Shown here: one piece after another, positions 8,656 through 17,080 of the stretch
Position numbering within the stretch: position 1 is the first letter of the stretch
Layout: each line of letters opens with the position of its first letter
Assembly (NCBI GenBank): GCA_964427505.1
Contig: CAYRUO010000006.1
Coordinates: 62,001-126,000 of the forward strand
Reading direction: 5' to 3'
Origin: Thermanaerothrix sp034436175
GTDB lineage: Bacteria > Chloroflexota > Anaerolineae > Anaerolineales > Anaerolineaceae
Length of the DNA: 64,000 nucleotides
Notes under the pieces: model-generated
What the model saw: the letters and a program-made list of their open reading frames with translations, nothing else
What the model was told of the DNA's origin: nothing
Databases searched by the model: none
Position numbers and translations under genes: made by a program

Positions 8656-8906
8656 GCGGGCGGATTAATTGAGCCCCATAATGCTGTGAAACGGGCATAA
8701 AATTCACAAAATTGCCAGACAAATCTATGCCATTCAACTTGACAACCACTTCATCCTTTCTATATAATCGGGTTAGTTTTTGGCTTATTTAGGAAACGCC
8801 ACTTCCCCCATAATATAACCTTAGTGTAAAAACAGGTTGCTCCCAGGCCGTGTTGCCCGGTTAGGTCTTTCGTTTATTTCTCCAACTTTACCCCGGTGAG
8901 GACAGC
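8656..8906 (+). other. Intergenic region: promoter and long leader of the nucleoside operon
   Basis: About 250 nt with no coding signal. It holds a near-consensus promoter (8739-8768). From the predicted start site near 8775 to the first gene there is a leader of about 130 nt with several C/G-rich blocks around 8805-8880. A 5-bp stem (AACCT/AGGTT) can form near 8816-8842. I could not match the leader to a known riboswitch, but its length ahead of a metabolite operon is notable. Confidence 0.45.
8739..8768 (+). promoter_or_regulatory. Sigma-70-type promoter of the nucleoside operon
   Basis: TTGACA at 8739-8744 and TATAAT at 8763-8768 are both perfect consensus hexamers, 18 nt apart. This is the best promoter in the window and reads toward the 18-gene cluster. 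Such a strong core promoter usually needs a repressor or leader-based control to avoid constant expression, but no repressor gene is next to it. Confidence 0.8.
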
Positions 8907-9866
8907 GTGTCAGAAGTTCTCTTATCAGTCCCGCTCGTCATTGATACCGATGCTGGTGTGGATGATGCGTTTGCTTTGATGCTCGCCTTAGCTTCTTCCC
9001 GGGCGCATCCTCTAGCGATTACTACGGTGCATGGGAATGTACCGGTCAGGCAAGCCACACAAAATGTATGTTTGATCCAGGATGTGATGGGACGCGAGGT
9101 GCCTGTGTATGAAGGGGCCTCGCGTCCGCTTTTAGGTGAGCCATTAGATGCGACAAACATAATGGGACCGGATGGACTGGGCGGGGTTACCGCATGGATG
9201 CAGCCCTCTATGCGTCAAAAGCGCGCCAGTAATGCTGCAATCGCCCTTACGCAGTGGCTTCGTCATCGTGCCTATTCCGCGGGTATTACCCTGGTAACCC
9301 TAGGGCCGCTGACAAATCTGGCTTTGGCACTGGCGTTGCAACCCGATTTGCCAAAGCACGTCACACGATTAATCATCATGGGGGGAACATCTGAGGCGAG
9401 AGGGAATGCCTCGGCAGTGGCCGAATTTAACTTTTTCGCCGATCCTGAGGCTGCCGCCCGGGTGCTAAGGGCGGGATTTCAAGAAGTATGGCTTTTACCC
9501 TGGGAGACCTCCCTGCGTTACCCTATCCCATGGTCTGACTTTGATGCTCTGCTGTTTCCAGAAAATCCACGCACGCAGTTTGCGCGTTATATCACTGGCT
9601 ACCTGCGCGAGCGCCTTCAGGGGCTAGGCATGCCGGGATTGGTCTTACCCGATTTATGGGCAATGTTGGTAGCGCTTTATCCTGAATGCGTTCGAGAAAG
9701 TGTGCCGGTACAGGCCAGCGTGGAAATGGAGGGGGCGCTAGGACGTGGTATGTTGGCCATCTCATGGTACCAAACGTCGGCTGAGCCCAATCTTCATCTT
9801 GTGACTCACTTGGATGTGGGGCGTGGTGTGGAGATCCTGCGCTCTATTCTGGCCGGAGGAGGTTGA
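8907..9866 (+). CDS. Nucleoside hydrolase (IUNH family), copy 1
   Basis: A 319-residue inosine-uridine nucleoside hydrolase family protein; the family cleaves N-glycosidic bonds of ribonucleosides to base and ribose. The Ca2+-binding aspartate cluster DTDAGVDD (residues 13-20) is intact, and the LVTLGPLTNLALAL and IIMGGTSEARGN blocks are typical. The C-terminal His-Asp pair of classical members is replaced by Pro-Asp (VLPDLWAM): the metal-binding Asp stays but the His that helps leaving-group activation is absent. That suggests altered base preference. It starts with GTG at 8907, with a GAGG-containing site just upstream, and is the first gene of the operon. Confidence 0.85.
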   Translation: MSEVLLSVPLVIDTDAGVDDAFALMLALASSRAHPLAITTVHGNVPVRQATQNVCLIQDVMGREVPVYEGASRPLLGEPLDATNIMGPDGLGGVTAWMQPSMRQKRASNAAIALTQWLRHRAYSAGITLVTLGPLTNLALALALQPDLPKHVTRLIIMGGTSEARGNASAVAEFNFFADPEAAARVLRAGFQEVWLLPWETSLRYPIPWSDFDALLFPENPRTQFARYITGYLRERLQGLGMPGLVLPDLWAMLVALYPECVRESVPVQASVEMEGALGRGMLAISWYQTSAEPNLHLVTHLDVGRGVEILRSILAGGG

Positions 9867-9960
9867 GAGGAGGTGGTTTTAGCGGATTGATACGAATAGT
9901 GAGTGTTTGAGGAGAGCAAGAAACTCAGTTGTTACCTATAACTTCCAGGAGGTTGAGGAC

Positions 9961-11013
9961 ATGAAGTCAAAGATGCTCATTCTGGTCTATGTGTTGGTAG
10001 TGGCGGCCTTGGTTCTGGCGGCTTGCGCACCCCAGCAAGGGGTTACCCAAGCCCCGCCTGAGCAGACGAAACTGCGGGTCGTTAACCTGATCAATGGGGT
10101 TCTGGGCGATAAGTCCTTCTTTGATTCGGCAAACCGCGGCATGGAGATGGCAAAGAAGGATTTCGGTATTGAGGTCAAGACCATTGAAGCCGGGATCGAC
10201 CCTGCGAAGTGGAAGCCGGCGCTTGAGGATGCTGCTGCCAATGAAGAATACGATATTCTCATTGTCGGCACTTTCCAAATGTCGGAGTTCTTACAAGAGG
10301 TAGCGCCAAAGTATCCTGATAAGAAGTTCATCATCTATGATGTTTCGGTGGATTACAGCAAATGTGACTGCAAGAATGTCTATTCGGTGACGTACAAGCA
10401 GAATGAAGGCTCTTACCTGGCGGGTCTCTACGCCGGCTTGATGTCTCAATCGAAGATTGTGGGTGTCATTGGTGGTCAGGACATCCCGGTCATCAATGAC
10501 TTTATTGTAGGGTATAAGCAGGGGGCTAAGGACGCGGGTGTTCCTGAGCAGAATGTGATCGTTCAGTATGCGGGTGGTTGGAATGACCCGGCGAAGGGGA
10601 AAGAAATTGCTCTGGCTATGTACCAGCAGGGTGCGGACATTGTCTTCAACGTTGCGGGTGGCACCGGCGTGGGCATCTTCCAAGCGGCTCAGGAAGTGAA
10701 TAAGTATGCCATTGGGGTGGACTCCGACCAGGCGTTGATCATTGAAACAACTAACCCCGAACAGGCCAAGCACATTCTCACCTCCATGATGAAGAATGTG
10801 GATAACAGCCTCTATCGGGCAATCAAACTGTATCTCGAAGGTAAATTGCCGTTCGGGCAAGCCGAAGCCCTGGGGATTGCCGAAGGTGGCGTGGGTCTGG
10901 CTAAGAATAAATACTATGAAGAAATGACTCCCGCCGATGTCAAGGCAAAGATTGACCAGGCGGAAAAGGACATCCTGGAAGGCAAGATTGTAGTGGATAC
11001 CGTTTTCAAATAA
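9961..11013 (+). CDS. BMP-family nucleoside-binding lipoprotein (ABC importer)
   Basis: Extracytoplasmic substrate-binding lipoprotein of the Bmp/PnrA/Med family, whose characterised members bind purine nucleosides. I place the start at ATG 9961, eight nt after AGGAGG. This gives 350 residues with a clean signal peptide and the lipobox LAAC (LVLAACAPQQG). An upstream in-frame start at 9907 would add a non-signal extension and is unlikely. The mature part has the two-lobe periplasmic-binding fold: NLINGVLGDKSFFDSA, then YLAGLYAGLMS, GVIGGQDIPVINDF and VFNVAGGTGVGIFQAA. It sits directly before the ATPase and two permease genes and should deliver substrate to them. A perfect stem-loop follows the gene. 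Confidence 0.87.
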   Translation: MKSKMLILVYVLVVAALVLAACAPQQGVTQAPPEQTKLRVVNLINGVLGDKSFFDSANRGMEMAKKDFGIEVKTIEAGIDPAKWKPALEDAAANEEYDILIVGTFQMSEFLQEVAPKYPDKKFIIYDVSVDYSKCDCKNVYSVTYKQNEGSYLAGLYAGLMSQSKIVGVIGGQDIPVINDFIVGYKQGAKDAGVPEQNVIVQYAGGWNDPAKGKEIALAMYQQGADIVFNVAGGTGVGIFQAAQEVNKYAIGVDSDQALIIETTNPEQAKHILTSMMKNVDNSLYRAIKLYLEGKLPFGQAEALGIAEGGVGLAKNKYYEEMTPADVKAKIDQAEKDILEGKIVVDTVFK

Positions 11014-11026
11014 GTAACGACTGGGT

Positions 11027-11051
11027 GGGGGTACGAACCTTTCGTACCCCC
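11027..11051 (+). terminator. Stem-loop after the binding-protein gene
   Basis: Perfect 11-bp inverted repeat: GGGGGTACGAA, loop CCT, TTCGTACCCCC. It starts 13 nt after the lipoprotein stop and is not followed by a strong T tract. In ABC operons such hairpins commonly protect the upstream mRNA or partly terminate transcription, so that the binding protein is made in excess over the ATPase and permeases. A matching element occurs at 57597-57623. Confidence 0.7.
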
Positions 11052-11086
11052 AATTCTCTTGATAGTGGAATATTTCGGGAGGTGGC

Positions 11087-12631
11087 ATGGCGGCACTGGT
11101 TGAGATGGATCAGATCGTCAAGATCTATCCCAATGGGGTGGTGGCGAACGATGGTGTGACCTTCTCGGTTGAACGAGGCGAGATTCACGCCTTGGTGGGA
11201 GAGAACGGGGCGGGCAAGACAACTTTAATGAAAATCCTTTATGGCGAAGAACGTCCAACGGCGGGAGTGATCCGGATCAACGGTAAACCGGTGCACTTCC
11301 ACTCCCCGCAGGATGCCATTCGGGCTGGGATTGGCATGGTGCACCAAAATTTCATGCAGGTTCCCTCCCTGACCGTGGCTGAAAATGTTGTCCTGGGCAA
11401 AGAACCAACTCGGCGGGGGCTATTGGACCGTAAAGCGGCCATCCAAATCACCGAAGACCTATCACGCCAATATGGTTTGAAAGTTGATCCGGAAGCCACG
11501 ATTGACAGCGTTAACGTTGGGATGCGTCAGCGGGTGGAGATCCTTAAGATTTTGTATCGTGGTGCGGAAATCTTGATCTTGGACGAACCAACCGCCGTAT
11601 TAACGCCCCAAGAAACGACCGAATTATTCAAGTCCATTCGGACGTTGGTCAAGCAAGGCAAGACGGTGATCTTTATTACTCACAAACTACGTGAGGTTAA
11701 AGAAATTTCAGATCGAGTGACCGTTATGCGCGGGGGACGGGTTATTGGAACATTGCCCACGCGCGAGGCAACCCGTGAGAGTCTGGCACGGATGATGGTG
11801 GGGCGGGATGTGTTTTTAGAGGTTTCCAAACCACCCCGCGAACGCGGTTCCAAAGTATTGGAAGTGCGTGACCTGACCTATGTATCTGAGACGGGGCGCT
11901 ATATCCTGCGGGGTCTATCGTTCAACGTTTATGCAGGTGAAATTTTAGGTGTGGCGGGGGTGGAGGGCAACGGTCAAACTGAACTGGTGGAAGTCCTGAC
12001 TGGCTTACGTCCGGCTACTGGTGGTGAGGCCAAAGTAATGGGTGTGCCCATCCTTAACTGCCCTCCCCGAGCGGTAAGGCTCGCGGGGGTAGCACATATT
12101 CCAGAAGACCGTTTGACCAATGGTTTGGCTCTGGAAGCAACGATCAATGAAAATCTAATTGTGGATCGCTATTTTCGCCCTCCGTTTCGGCGGGGGATGT
12201 TTATAGACAACCAAGTGGTTCGAGAGCACGGGAAAGGCCTGATCGAGACCTTTGACATTCGTACGCCAAGCGGAGAGTTAGCAGTGGCATCGCTGTCAGG
12301 GGGCAACATGCAGAAAGTCATTCTAGCGCGTGAGTTTTCCAGCCGCCCCCAATTGTTGATTGCGGCCCAGCCAACCCGCGGTGTAGATGTGGGCGCCACA
12401 GAGTTCATCCGTCAGCAACTGGTGGAACAGCGCAATCGCGGTACAGCGGTTTTACTGGTCTCTGCCGATTTAGCCGAAGTGATGAGCCTTTCAGACCGCT
12501 TGATTGTTATGTATGAAGGACAAATTACAGGGGTCTTTCCTGATGCCTCGCAAGCCACTGAGGAAGAAATCGGTTATTACATGTTAGGCGTTAAACGGCA
12601 ATCTCCAGAAGAAATGGAGGCCTATCTATGA
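11087..12631 (+). CDS. Nucleoside ABC importer, double ATP-binding protein
   Basis: A 514-residue fusion of two ATPase domains, as in the sugar/nucleoside importers NupO (YufO) and RbsA. Domain 1 has Walker A GENGAGKT (about residues 38-45), a degenerate signature (VNVGMRQR) and Walker B LILDEPTAVL. Domain 2 has a degenerate Walker A (GVEGNGQTE), a good signature LSGGNMQK and a Walker B region in which the usual Asp-Glu is replaced (IAAQPTRGVD). Such asymmetry is normal in this family, where only one composite site is fully hydrolytic. GGGAGG precedes the ATG. The stop overlaps the first permease start by 4 nt. Confidence 0.9.
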   Translation: MAALVEMDQIVKIYPNGVVANDGVTFSVERGEIHALVGENGAGKTTLMKILYGEERPTAGVIRINGKPVHFHSPQDAIRAGIGMVHQNFMQVPSLTVAENVVLGKEPTRRGLLDRKAAIQITEDLSRQYGLKVDPEATIDSVNVGMRQRVEILKILYRGAEILILDEPTAVLTPQETTELFKSIRTLVKQGKTVIFITHKLREVKEISDRVTVMRGGRVIGTLPTREATRESLARMMVGRDVFLEVSKPPRERGSKVLEVRDLTYVSETGRYILRGLSFNVYAGEILGVAGVEGNGQTELVEVLTGLRPATGGEAKVMGVPILNCPPRAVRLAGVAHIPEDRLTNGLALEATINENLIVDRYFRPPFRRGMFIDNQVVREHGKGLIETFDIRTPSGELAVASLSGGNMQKVILAREFSSRPQLLIAAQPTRGVDVGATEFIRQQLVEQRNRGTAVLLVSADLAEVMSLSDRLIVMYEGQITGVFPDASQATEEEIGYYMLGVKRQSPEEMEAYL

Positions 12632-13752
12632 ACTTGTTACGCAAGTCAGCCGTACGGGAGTTCCTGCGCATCTTAATCGCCGTTTCGGCGGCTTTAATCC
12701 TGGGGTTTGTGATTACGCTCTTGGTTTCCAAGCAACCAGTGGAAGCCTACCGCGCATTTTTGTTGGGACCGTTATCCCGTTTTAACCGCTTTGGGGATTG
12801 GATCGAGGAATCTATTACCCTTACCCTGGTGGGATTGGCGGTTGCCCTGGTCTTCAAATCCAAGCAGTTCAGCCTCGGGGCGGAGGGACAGATCCTGCTG
12901 GGGGCATTGGTCTCTGGATCTATTGCGCTCTTTGTGCCCCTACCGGGGTATGTGCGTGTTCCCTTAGGGCTTCTGGCGGCTATTGTGGTTGGATTCTTAT
13001 GGGGATATCTACCGGGTTACCTTAAAGCCCACCTCAATGCGAATGAAATTGTCTCCACCCTGATGCTGAACACAATTGCGCTTAAAATCTACGACTATTT
13101 TCTGATTTTTCATATCAAGCCCCCGAATGCGGGTTATAACGCTTCAGAAACTTTTACGAAAGATGGGATCTTACCCTCGTTCGTTCCGGCACTGCCGTTT
13201 CTGGCTGACCTGCGGGCTCGTTTTATGAGCCAGACCAATATCACCGTTATGCTGTACCTCGCTGTTATTGCTTTTTTAGTGGCGTATTATCTGATGTACC
13301 GTACGCCGTTTGGGTATGAATTACGCATGATCGGTGCGAATATAAAATTTGCCCATTACGGCGGTATTAACGTCAAGCGTACAATCGTTCTGGCGTTTGC
13401 CGTGAGCGGGGTTTTTGCCGGACTGGCCGGGGCGCATCTTGCGATGGGCATTCACACCAAACTGATCCAGAATATCTCGCTCGGCATCGGGTTTGAGGGT
13501 ATTGTAGTTGCGCTGATGGCACGCAACAATCCGCTTTTTGTCCCGCTTTCAGCCTTAGCCTACGGATACCTACGCGCAGGCGCAGACATCATGGAGCGTA
13601 GTTCCGATGTCTCACGCGAGATGGTGTTGGTGATTCAGGCTCTGATCATCCTTCTCGTTACCGCGGAGCGCGTTTTGCCCGTCATTCAACAACGGGTTGC
13701 GGCGCGGCGCAATGCTCAGCCAACACCGTCCCTGGCGGAAGGAGGGGAGTAA
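12628..13752 (+). CDS. Nucleoside ABC importer permease 1
   Basis: A 374-residue integral membrane protein of the BPD_transp_2 family (NupP/YufP type). It has roughly eight to ten hydrophobic helices, an N-terminal segment with LLVSKQPVEAYRAFLLGP that is typical of the first permease in BMP operons, and the FSLGAEGQILLGAL motif. It pairs with the next permease to form the transmembrane channel. Translation is coupled to the ATPase gene through ATGA. The C-terminal tail is short, basic and cytosolic. Confidence 0.88.
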   Translation: MNLLRKSAVREFLRILIAVSAALILGFVITLLVSKQPVEAYRAFLLGPLSRFNRFGDWIEESITLTLVGLAVALVFKSKQFSLGAEGQILLGALVSGSIALFVPLPGYVRVPLGLLAAIVVGFLWGYLPGYLKAHLNANEIVSTLMLNTIALKIYDYFLIFHIKPPNAGYNASETFTKDGILPSFVPALPFLADLRARFMSQTNITVMLYLAVIAFLVAYYLMYRTPFGYELRMIGANIKFAHYGGINVKRTIVLAFAVSGVFAGLAGAHLAMGIHTKLIQNISLGIGFEGIVVALMARNNPLFVPLSALAYGYLRAGADIMERSSDVSREMVLVIQALIILLVTAERVLPVIQQRVAARRNAQPTPSLAEGGE

Positions 13753-13755
13753 ACG

Positions 13756-14727
13756 ATGTGGGAATTGGTATTAAGGGGAATCTTTAGCGCCTTGTTTGTG
13801 GCCAGTGTGTTGCGGATCAGCACGCCGCTCATCCTTCCGGCGCTGGGTGGACTGATTTCAGAACTCAGCGGTGCTACCAATATTGCGCTGGAAGGGATCA
13901 TGTTGGTGGCGGCTTTTACGGGGGTGGTCATTTCAGCCTATACTCAGAACGTGTGGCTGGGGGTTATCGCAGGTATGCTCTCCGGGGTGCTGGTAGCCGG
14001 TTTCCTAGCCTATTTTCATCTTTATCTGAAAGCGGATCTCTTTTTGGCGGGGATTGCAATCAATATAATGGCGACCGGGGGCACCATATTCCTGCTTTAT
14101 GTGCTCACCGGCGATAAGGGCAGTTCGTCTACATTAGCGAGCAAGGCGGTGCCCGTGGTTAATATACCGATCATCAAAGACATTCCGGTTTTGGGCACTA
14201 TCCTCAGCGGGCATAATATCTTTACCTATCTGGCGTTTATCCTGACCTGGCTAGTCTCGGTTTTCTTATATCGCACACCGCAAGGGGTGCATTTACGCGC
14301 CGTGGGAGAAAACCCAGAAGCGGCTGCCTCGTTGGGGATTGATGTTCAACGGGTACGTTTAGGGGCACTGCTTCTCAGCGGCGTCTTGGCTTCTTTGGGG
14401 GGCTTAAACCTTTCTATGGCTTACCTAACGTTGTTTCAACGTGAGATGACGGCCGGACGAGGGTTTATCGCACTGGCCGCTGTGTTTCTAGGTGGCCGCA
14501 CACCGTGGGGAACACTGATCGCTGCGGTGCTTTTTGGCTTCTTTGATGCTCTTTCCAATCAACTAGGATCGTTAGCAATCCCATCACAGTGGGTGCAGAT
14601 GATCCCGTATGCGGCTACTGTTTTGGCGTTGGTGGTCTATTCGCTGCGTCAGCGCGCCCAGGCGATTGAACGTGCGCGCCGATTCCAGGAAAAACATCTC
14701 GCCGAAACCCATGCGACAGGAGACTGA
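13756..14727 (+). CDS. Nucleoside ABC importer permease 2
   Basis: A 323-residue membrane protein of the same superfamily (NupQ/YufQ type), with about eight to ten hydrophobic segments. It contains the ATNIALEGIMLVAAFTGV block and AVGENPEAAASLGIDVQRVR, which matches the cytoplasmic coupling loop of these permeases. It starts 3 nt after permease 1, with a GGAGGGGAG ribosome-binding site inside the end of that gene. With the lipoprotein and ATPase it completes a full importer. Confidence 0.88.
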   Translation: MWELVLRGIFSALFVASVLRISTPLILPALGGLISELSGATNIALEGIMLVAAFTGVVISAYTQNVWLGVIAGMLSGVLVAGFLAYFHLYLKADLFLAGIAINIMATGGTIFLLYVLTGDKGSSSTLASKAVPVVNIPIIKDIPVLGTILSGHNIFTYLAFILTWLVSVFLYRTPQGVHLRAVGENPEAAASLGIDVQRVRLGALLLSGVLASLGGLNLSMAYLTLFQREMTAGRGFIALAAVFLGGRTPWGTLIAAVLFGFFDALSNQLGSLAIPSQWVQMIPYAATVLALVVYSLRQRAQAIERARRFQEKHLAETHATGD

Positions 14728-14729
14728 GG

Positions 14730-15719
14730 ATGCTCAATAAGATACTGGGCGGGCTGTACGGCCAGGCTTTAGGTGATGCTTGGGGAATGCCGGCGTTATT
14801 AACCCCAGAGGCGACTTGGGAGTATTTTGGTGGTTGGATTGAGGATTTTAAGCCAGCGCCGGAACATCATCCGGTGCATGCAGGCTTGCCGGCAGGGCGC
14901 GTAACCGATGATACCGAGCAAGCGTTTGCGCTGGCGCAGGCTATATTGGCAGAAAGGCGCATGACGGCTGAAGGCGCGGCGCGGGCATTAATGGCCTGGT
15001 ATGAGCGGGTGGGGGGAGATCGTTCACCTTATGTTGGCCCTTCAACCCGGCGAGCCATTCAAGCCCTGCGCCGAGGAGAAGATCTTTATCAGGTAGGGCG
15101 GTTTGGCGATACTAACGGTGCGGCAATGCGCGTATCGCCAGTGGGATTGATCCATCCGGGGGATCCAAGGGGGGCGATTGCAGATGCTTATTTGTCATGC
15201 ATTCCCACGCATCACACGAATGTTGCCGTGTCAGGGGCGGCGGCGGTAGCGGCAGCGATTGCGGTCGCCATGCGTCCTGGGGCTGAATTGGAAGAGATTG
15301 TAAACGCGGCGAAAGATGCGGCGATTGTGGGTCTCAAAATGGGGCATCTGTGGATGGGTGCTTCAATTGCACGCCGCATTGATTTGGCGTTAGAGATTGT
15401 GCGCGGACCGGGCGATGAGCGGCAGCGCCTGCAAACCTTATATGACGTCATTGGGGCAGGGTTGGCGATGACCGAGGCTGTCCCGGCGGCGTTTGGGGTG
15501 TTGGCTTTGGCTGAAGGGGATGTTCGCCGCACGGCCATTTATGGCGCGGCGCTTTCAGGCGATGCCGATACGGTGACTGCGATGGCGTGTGCTATTGCGG
15601 GTACATGGCAGGGGATTGAGGCGTTTGATCCAATGTGGTTGGCGCAACTTCGCCGGGTCAATCCCGAATTGGACTTTGAGGGCGTAGCAGAAGGTTTGTA
15701 CGATCTGGTTTGCCATTAG
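14730..15719 (+). CDS. ADP-ribosylglycohydrolase-family protein
   Basis: A 329-residue member of the ARH/DraG family, all-alpha enzymes with a di-Mg2+ site that hydrolyse N- or O-glycosidic bonds to ADP-ribose or related ribosides. The family start (GGLYGQALGDAWGMP, about residues 7-21), first metal motif TDDTE (59-63) and second metal motif SGDADTVTA near residue 278 are all present. Its position right after a nucleoside importer, among hydrolases and kinases, suggests a small riboside substrate rather than an ADP-ribosylated protein. E. coli yegTUV has a comparable set (transporter, ARH-family protein, PfkB kinase). The exact substrate is unknown. Confidence 0.85.
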   Translation: MLNKILGGLYGQALGDAWGMPALLTPEATWEYFGGWIEDFKPAPEHHPVHAGLPAGRVTDDTEQAFALAQAILAERRMTAEGAARALMAWYERVGGDRSPYVGPSTRRAIQALRRGEDLYQVGRFGDTNGAAMRVSPVGLIHPGDPRGAIADAYLSCIPTHHTNVAVSGAAAVAAAIAVAMRPGAELEEIVNAAKDAAIVGLKMGHLWMGASIARRIDLALEIVRGPGDERQRLQTLYDVIGAGLAMTEAVPAAFGVLALAEGDVRRTAIYGAALSGDADTVTAMACAIAGTWQGIEAFDPMWLAQLRRVNPELDFEGVAEGLYDLVCH

Positions 15720-15739
15720 TACGAGCGTTGGAGGAACGC

Positions 15740-17068
15740 ATGGGATCCTTGCTGATCGAGGGTTGTGATTTATTATGGATTGAAGATGGCGAGATTCGGT
15801 TCTTGCAACGGCATGATATTTGGATCGAAGGGGCTTTGATCAAGGCGATTGGGCCGAGCGGCACCCTAAGCCTTCAGGGTGATCCTGAACGCTTACCGGC
15901 TAATGGATTACTCGCTATCCCAGGGCTGATCAATACCCATGCCCATGTGCCCATGGTGCTCTTCCGCGGGTTGGCCGAAGATGTCACCATCGAAGCCTGG
16001 TTTAATGAATATATTTTCCCTCTAGAATCTAACCTTACCCCTGAAGATGTTTATTGGGGAGCATTACTGGGGCTGGCGGAGATGATCGAAGCCGGCATTA
16101 CCAGTGTGGCCGACCATTATTTTTACATGGATGAGGTGGCGCAGGCGGTCAGCGAAGCCGGTTTGCGCGCCAATTTAGTCTGGGCGGTTTTTGGGCATGA
16201 AGGGGAAGAAAAATTGGCTCAAACAGCCCAATTTGTACAACGCTGGCAAGGTGCGGCGGAGGGGCGCATTACCACTTGGCTGGGTCCGCACGCACCCTAT
16301 ACCACAACACCGGAGTTTCTGAGCCTGTGCGCTCGTTATGCCCATGATCTTGGGGTGGGTATTCATATTCACGTTTCCGAAACAGCGGATCAGGTGTCAT
16401 ATTCCTACAAACAATACGGAAAATCCCCGGTGAGAGTCTTGCTGGACAGTGGGGTTTTGGATGTACCGACCATTCTAGCCCATTGCTTGTATCCTGAGGA
16501 AGAGGATATGCGGATTTTGGCCGATCATCCGGCGGGTATTGCCCATGCCCCCAAGACGTACATGAAACTAGGAATGGGAACAGCGCCGGTTACCAGATTT
16601 CGACAAGCCGGGATTCCGGTGGGATTAGCCACCGATGGCGTGGTCAGTAACAATACGCTGGACATCCTGGAACAGATGCGCTTGCTGGCATTGACCCAAA
16701 AAGACGCGGCCCGCAGTTCGACCGTGATGGCAGTGGCTGAGGTGTTGGATATCGCTTTTTGCGGTGGTGCTAAAGTGATGGGGCAGGATCAGAGACTAGG
16801 GGTGCTAAAACCGGGTTATCTGGCCGATATTACTCTTGTACGTCAAAATGAATTAGCCGGTTTTCCGCGCTATAACCCGGCGGCCAATTTGATTTACAGC
16901 GTTTCAGCGCGGGATGTAGACACGGTCATTTGCAATGGGGACGTTTTAATGTGCAATCGTCAACTGCTTACTTTGAATAAAGAACATATCAAAGCCGAGG
17001 TGCAAAAGCGCCTTGAACGTTTGAGTCGGCGTGTGCCCGGTCGGCGCATTGCCACTTACCCTGTATGA
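15740..17068 (+). CDS. Amidohydrolase, MTA/SAH or related nucleoside deaminase
   Basis: A 442-residue metal-dependent amidohydrolase of the TrzN/ATZ/MtaD branch. I chose ATG 15740, five nt after GGAGG, over the TTG at 15710. Metal and catalytic residues are visible: THAH (H67, H69), HIHVSE (H211, E214), AHCL (H248) and TDG (D299). The blocks LGPHAPYTTTPEFL, AHAPKTYMKLGMGTAPV and ATDGVVSNNTLDI resemble 5'-methylthioadenosine/S-adenosylhomocysteine deaminases. Deamination of an adenosine-type nucleoside to an inosine-type product before hydrolase cleavage fits the context. A free-base deaminase role remains possible. Confidence 0.78.
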   Translation: MGSLLIEGCDLLWIEDGEIRFLQRHDIWIEGALIKAIGPSGTLSLQGDPERLPANGLLAIPGLINTHAHVPMVLFRGLAEDVTIEAWFNEYIFPLESNLTPEDVYWGALLGLAEMIEAGITSVADHYFYMDEVAQAVSEAGLRANLVWAVFGHEGEEKLAQTAQFVQRWQGAAEGRITTWLGPHAPYTTTPEFLSLCARYAHDLGVGIHIHVSETADQVSYSYKQYGKSPVRVLLDSGVLDVPTILAHCLYPEEEDMRILADHPAGIAHAPKTYMKLGMGTAPVTRFRQAGIPVGLATDGVVSNNTLDILEQMRLLALTQKDAARSSTVMAVAEVLDIAFCGGAKVMGQDQRLGVLKPGYLADITLVRQNELAGFPRYNPAANLIYSVSARDVDTVICNGDVLMCNRQLLTLNKEHIKAEVQKRLERLSRRVPGRRIATYPV

Positions 17069-17080
17069 GGAAATCCAGGG

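Noticed and set aside
8642..8666. AATCCGC/GCGGATT inverted repeat at the nth stop codon
   Set aside because: Stem of 7 bp with an 11-nt loop and no T tract; too weak to call a terminator.
8769..8906. Purine riboswitch before the nucleoside operon
   Set aside because: Apart from the TATAAT-like start, which is the promoter itself, the conserved junction and loop sequences are not recognisable.
10291..11088. Antisense open frame of 265 codons opposite the first BMP lipoprotein gene
   Set aside because: It is a shadow of a well-supported lipoprotein gene and lacks motifs or a ribosome-binding site.
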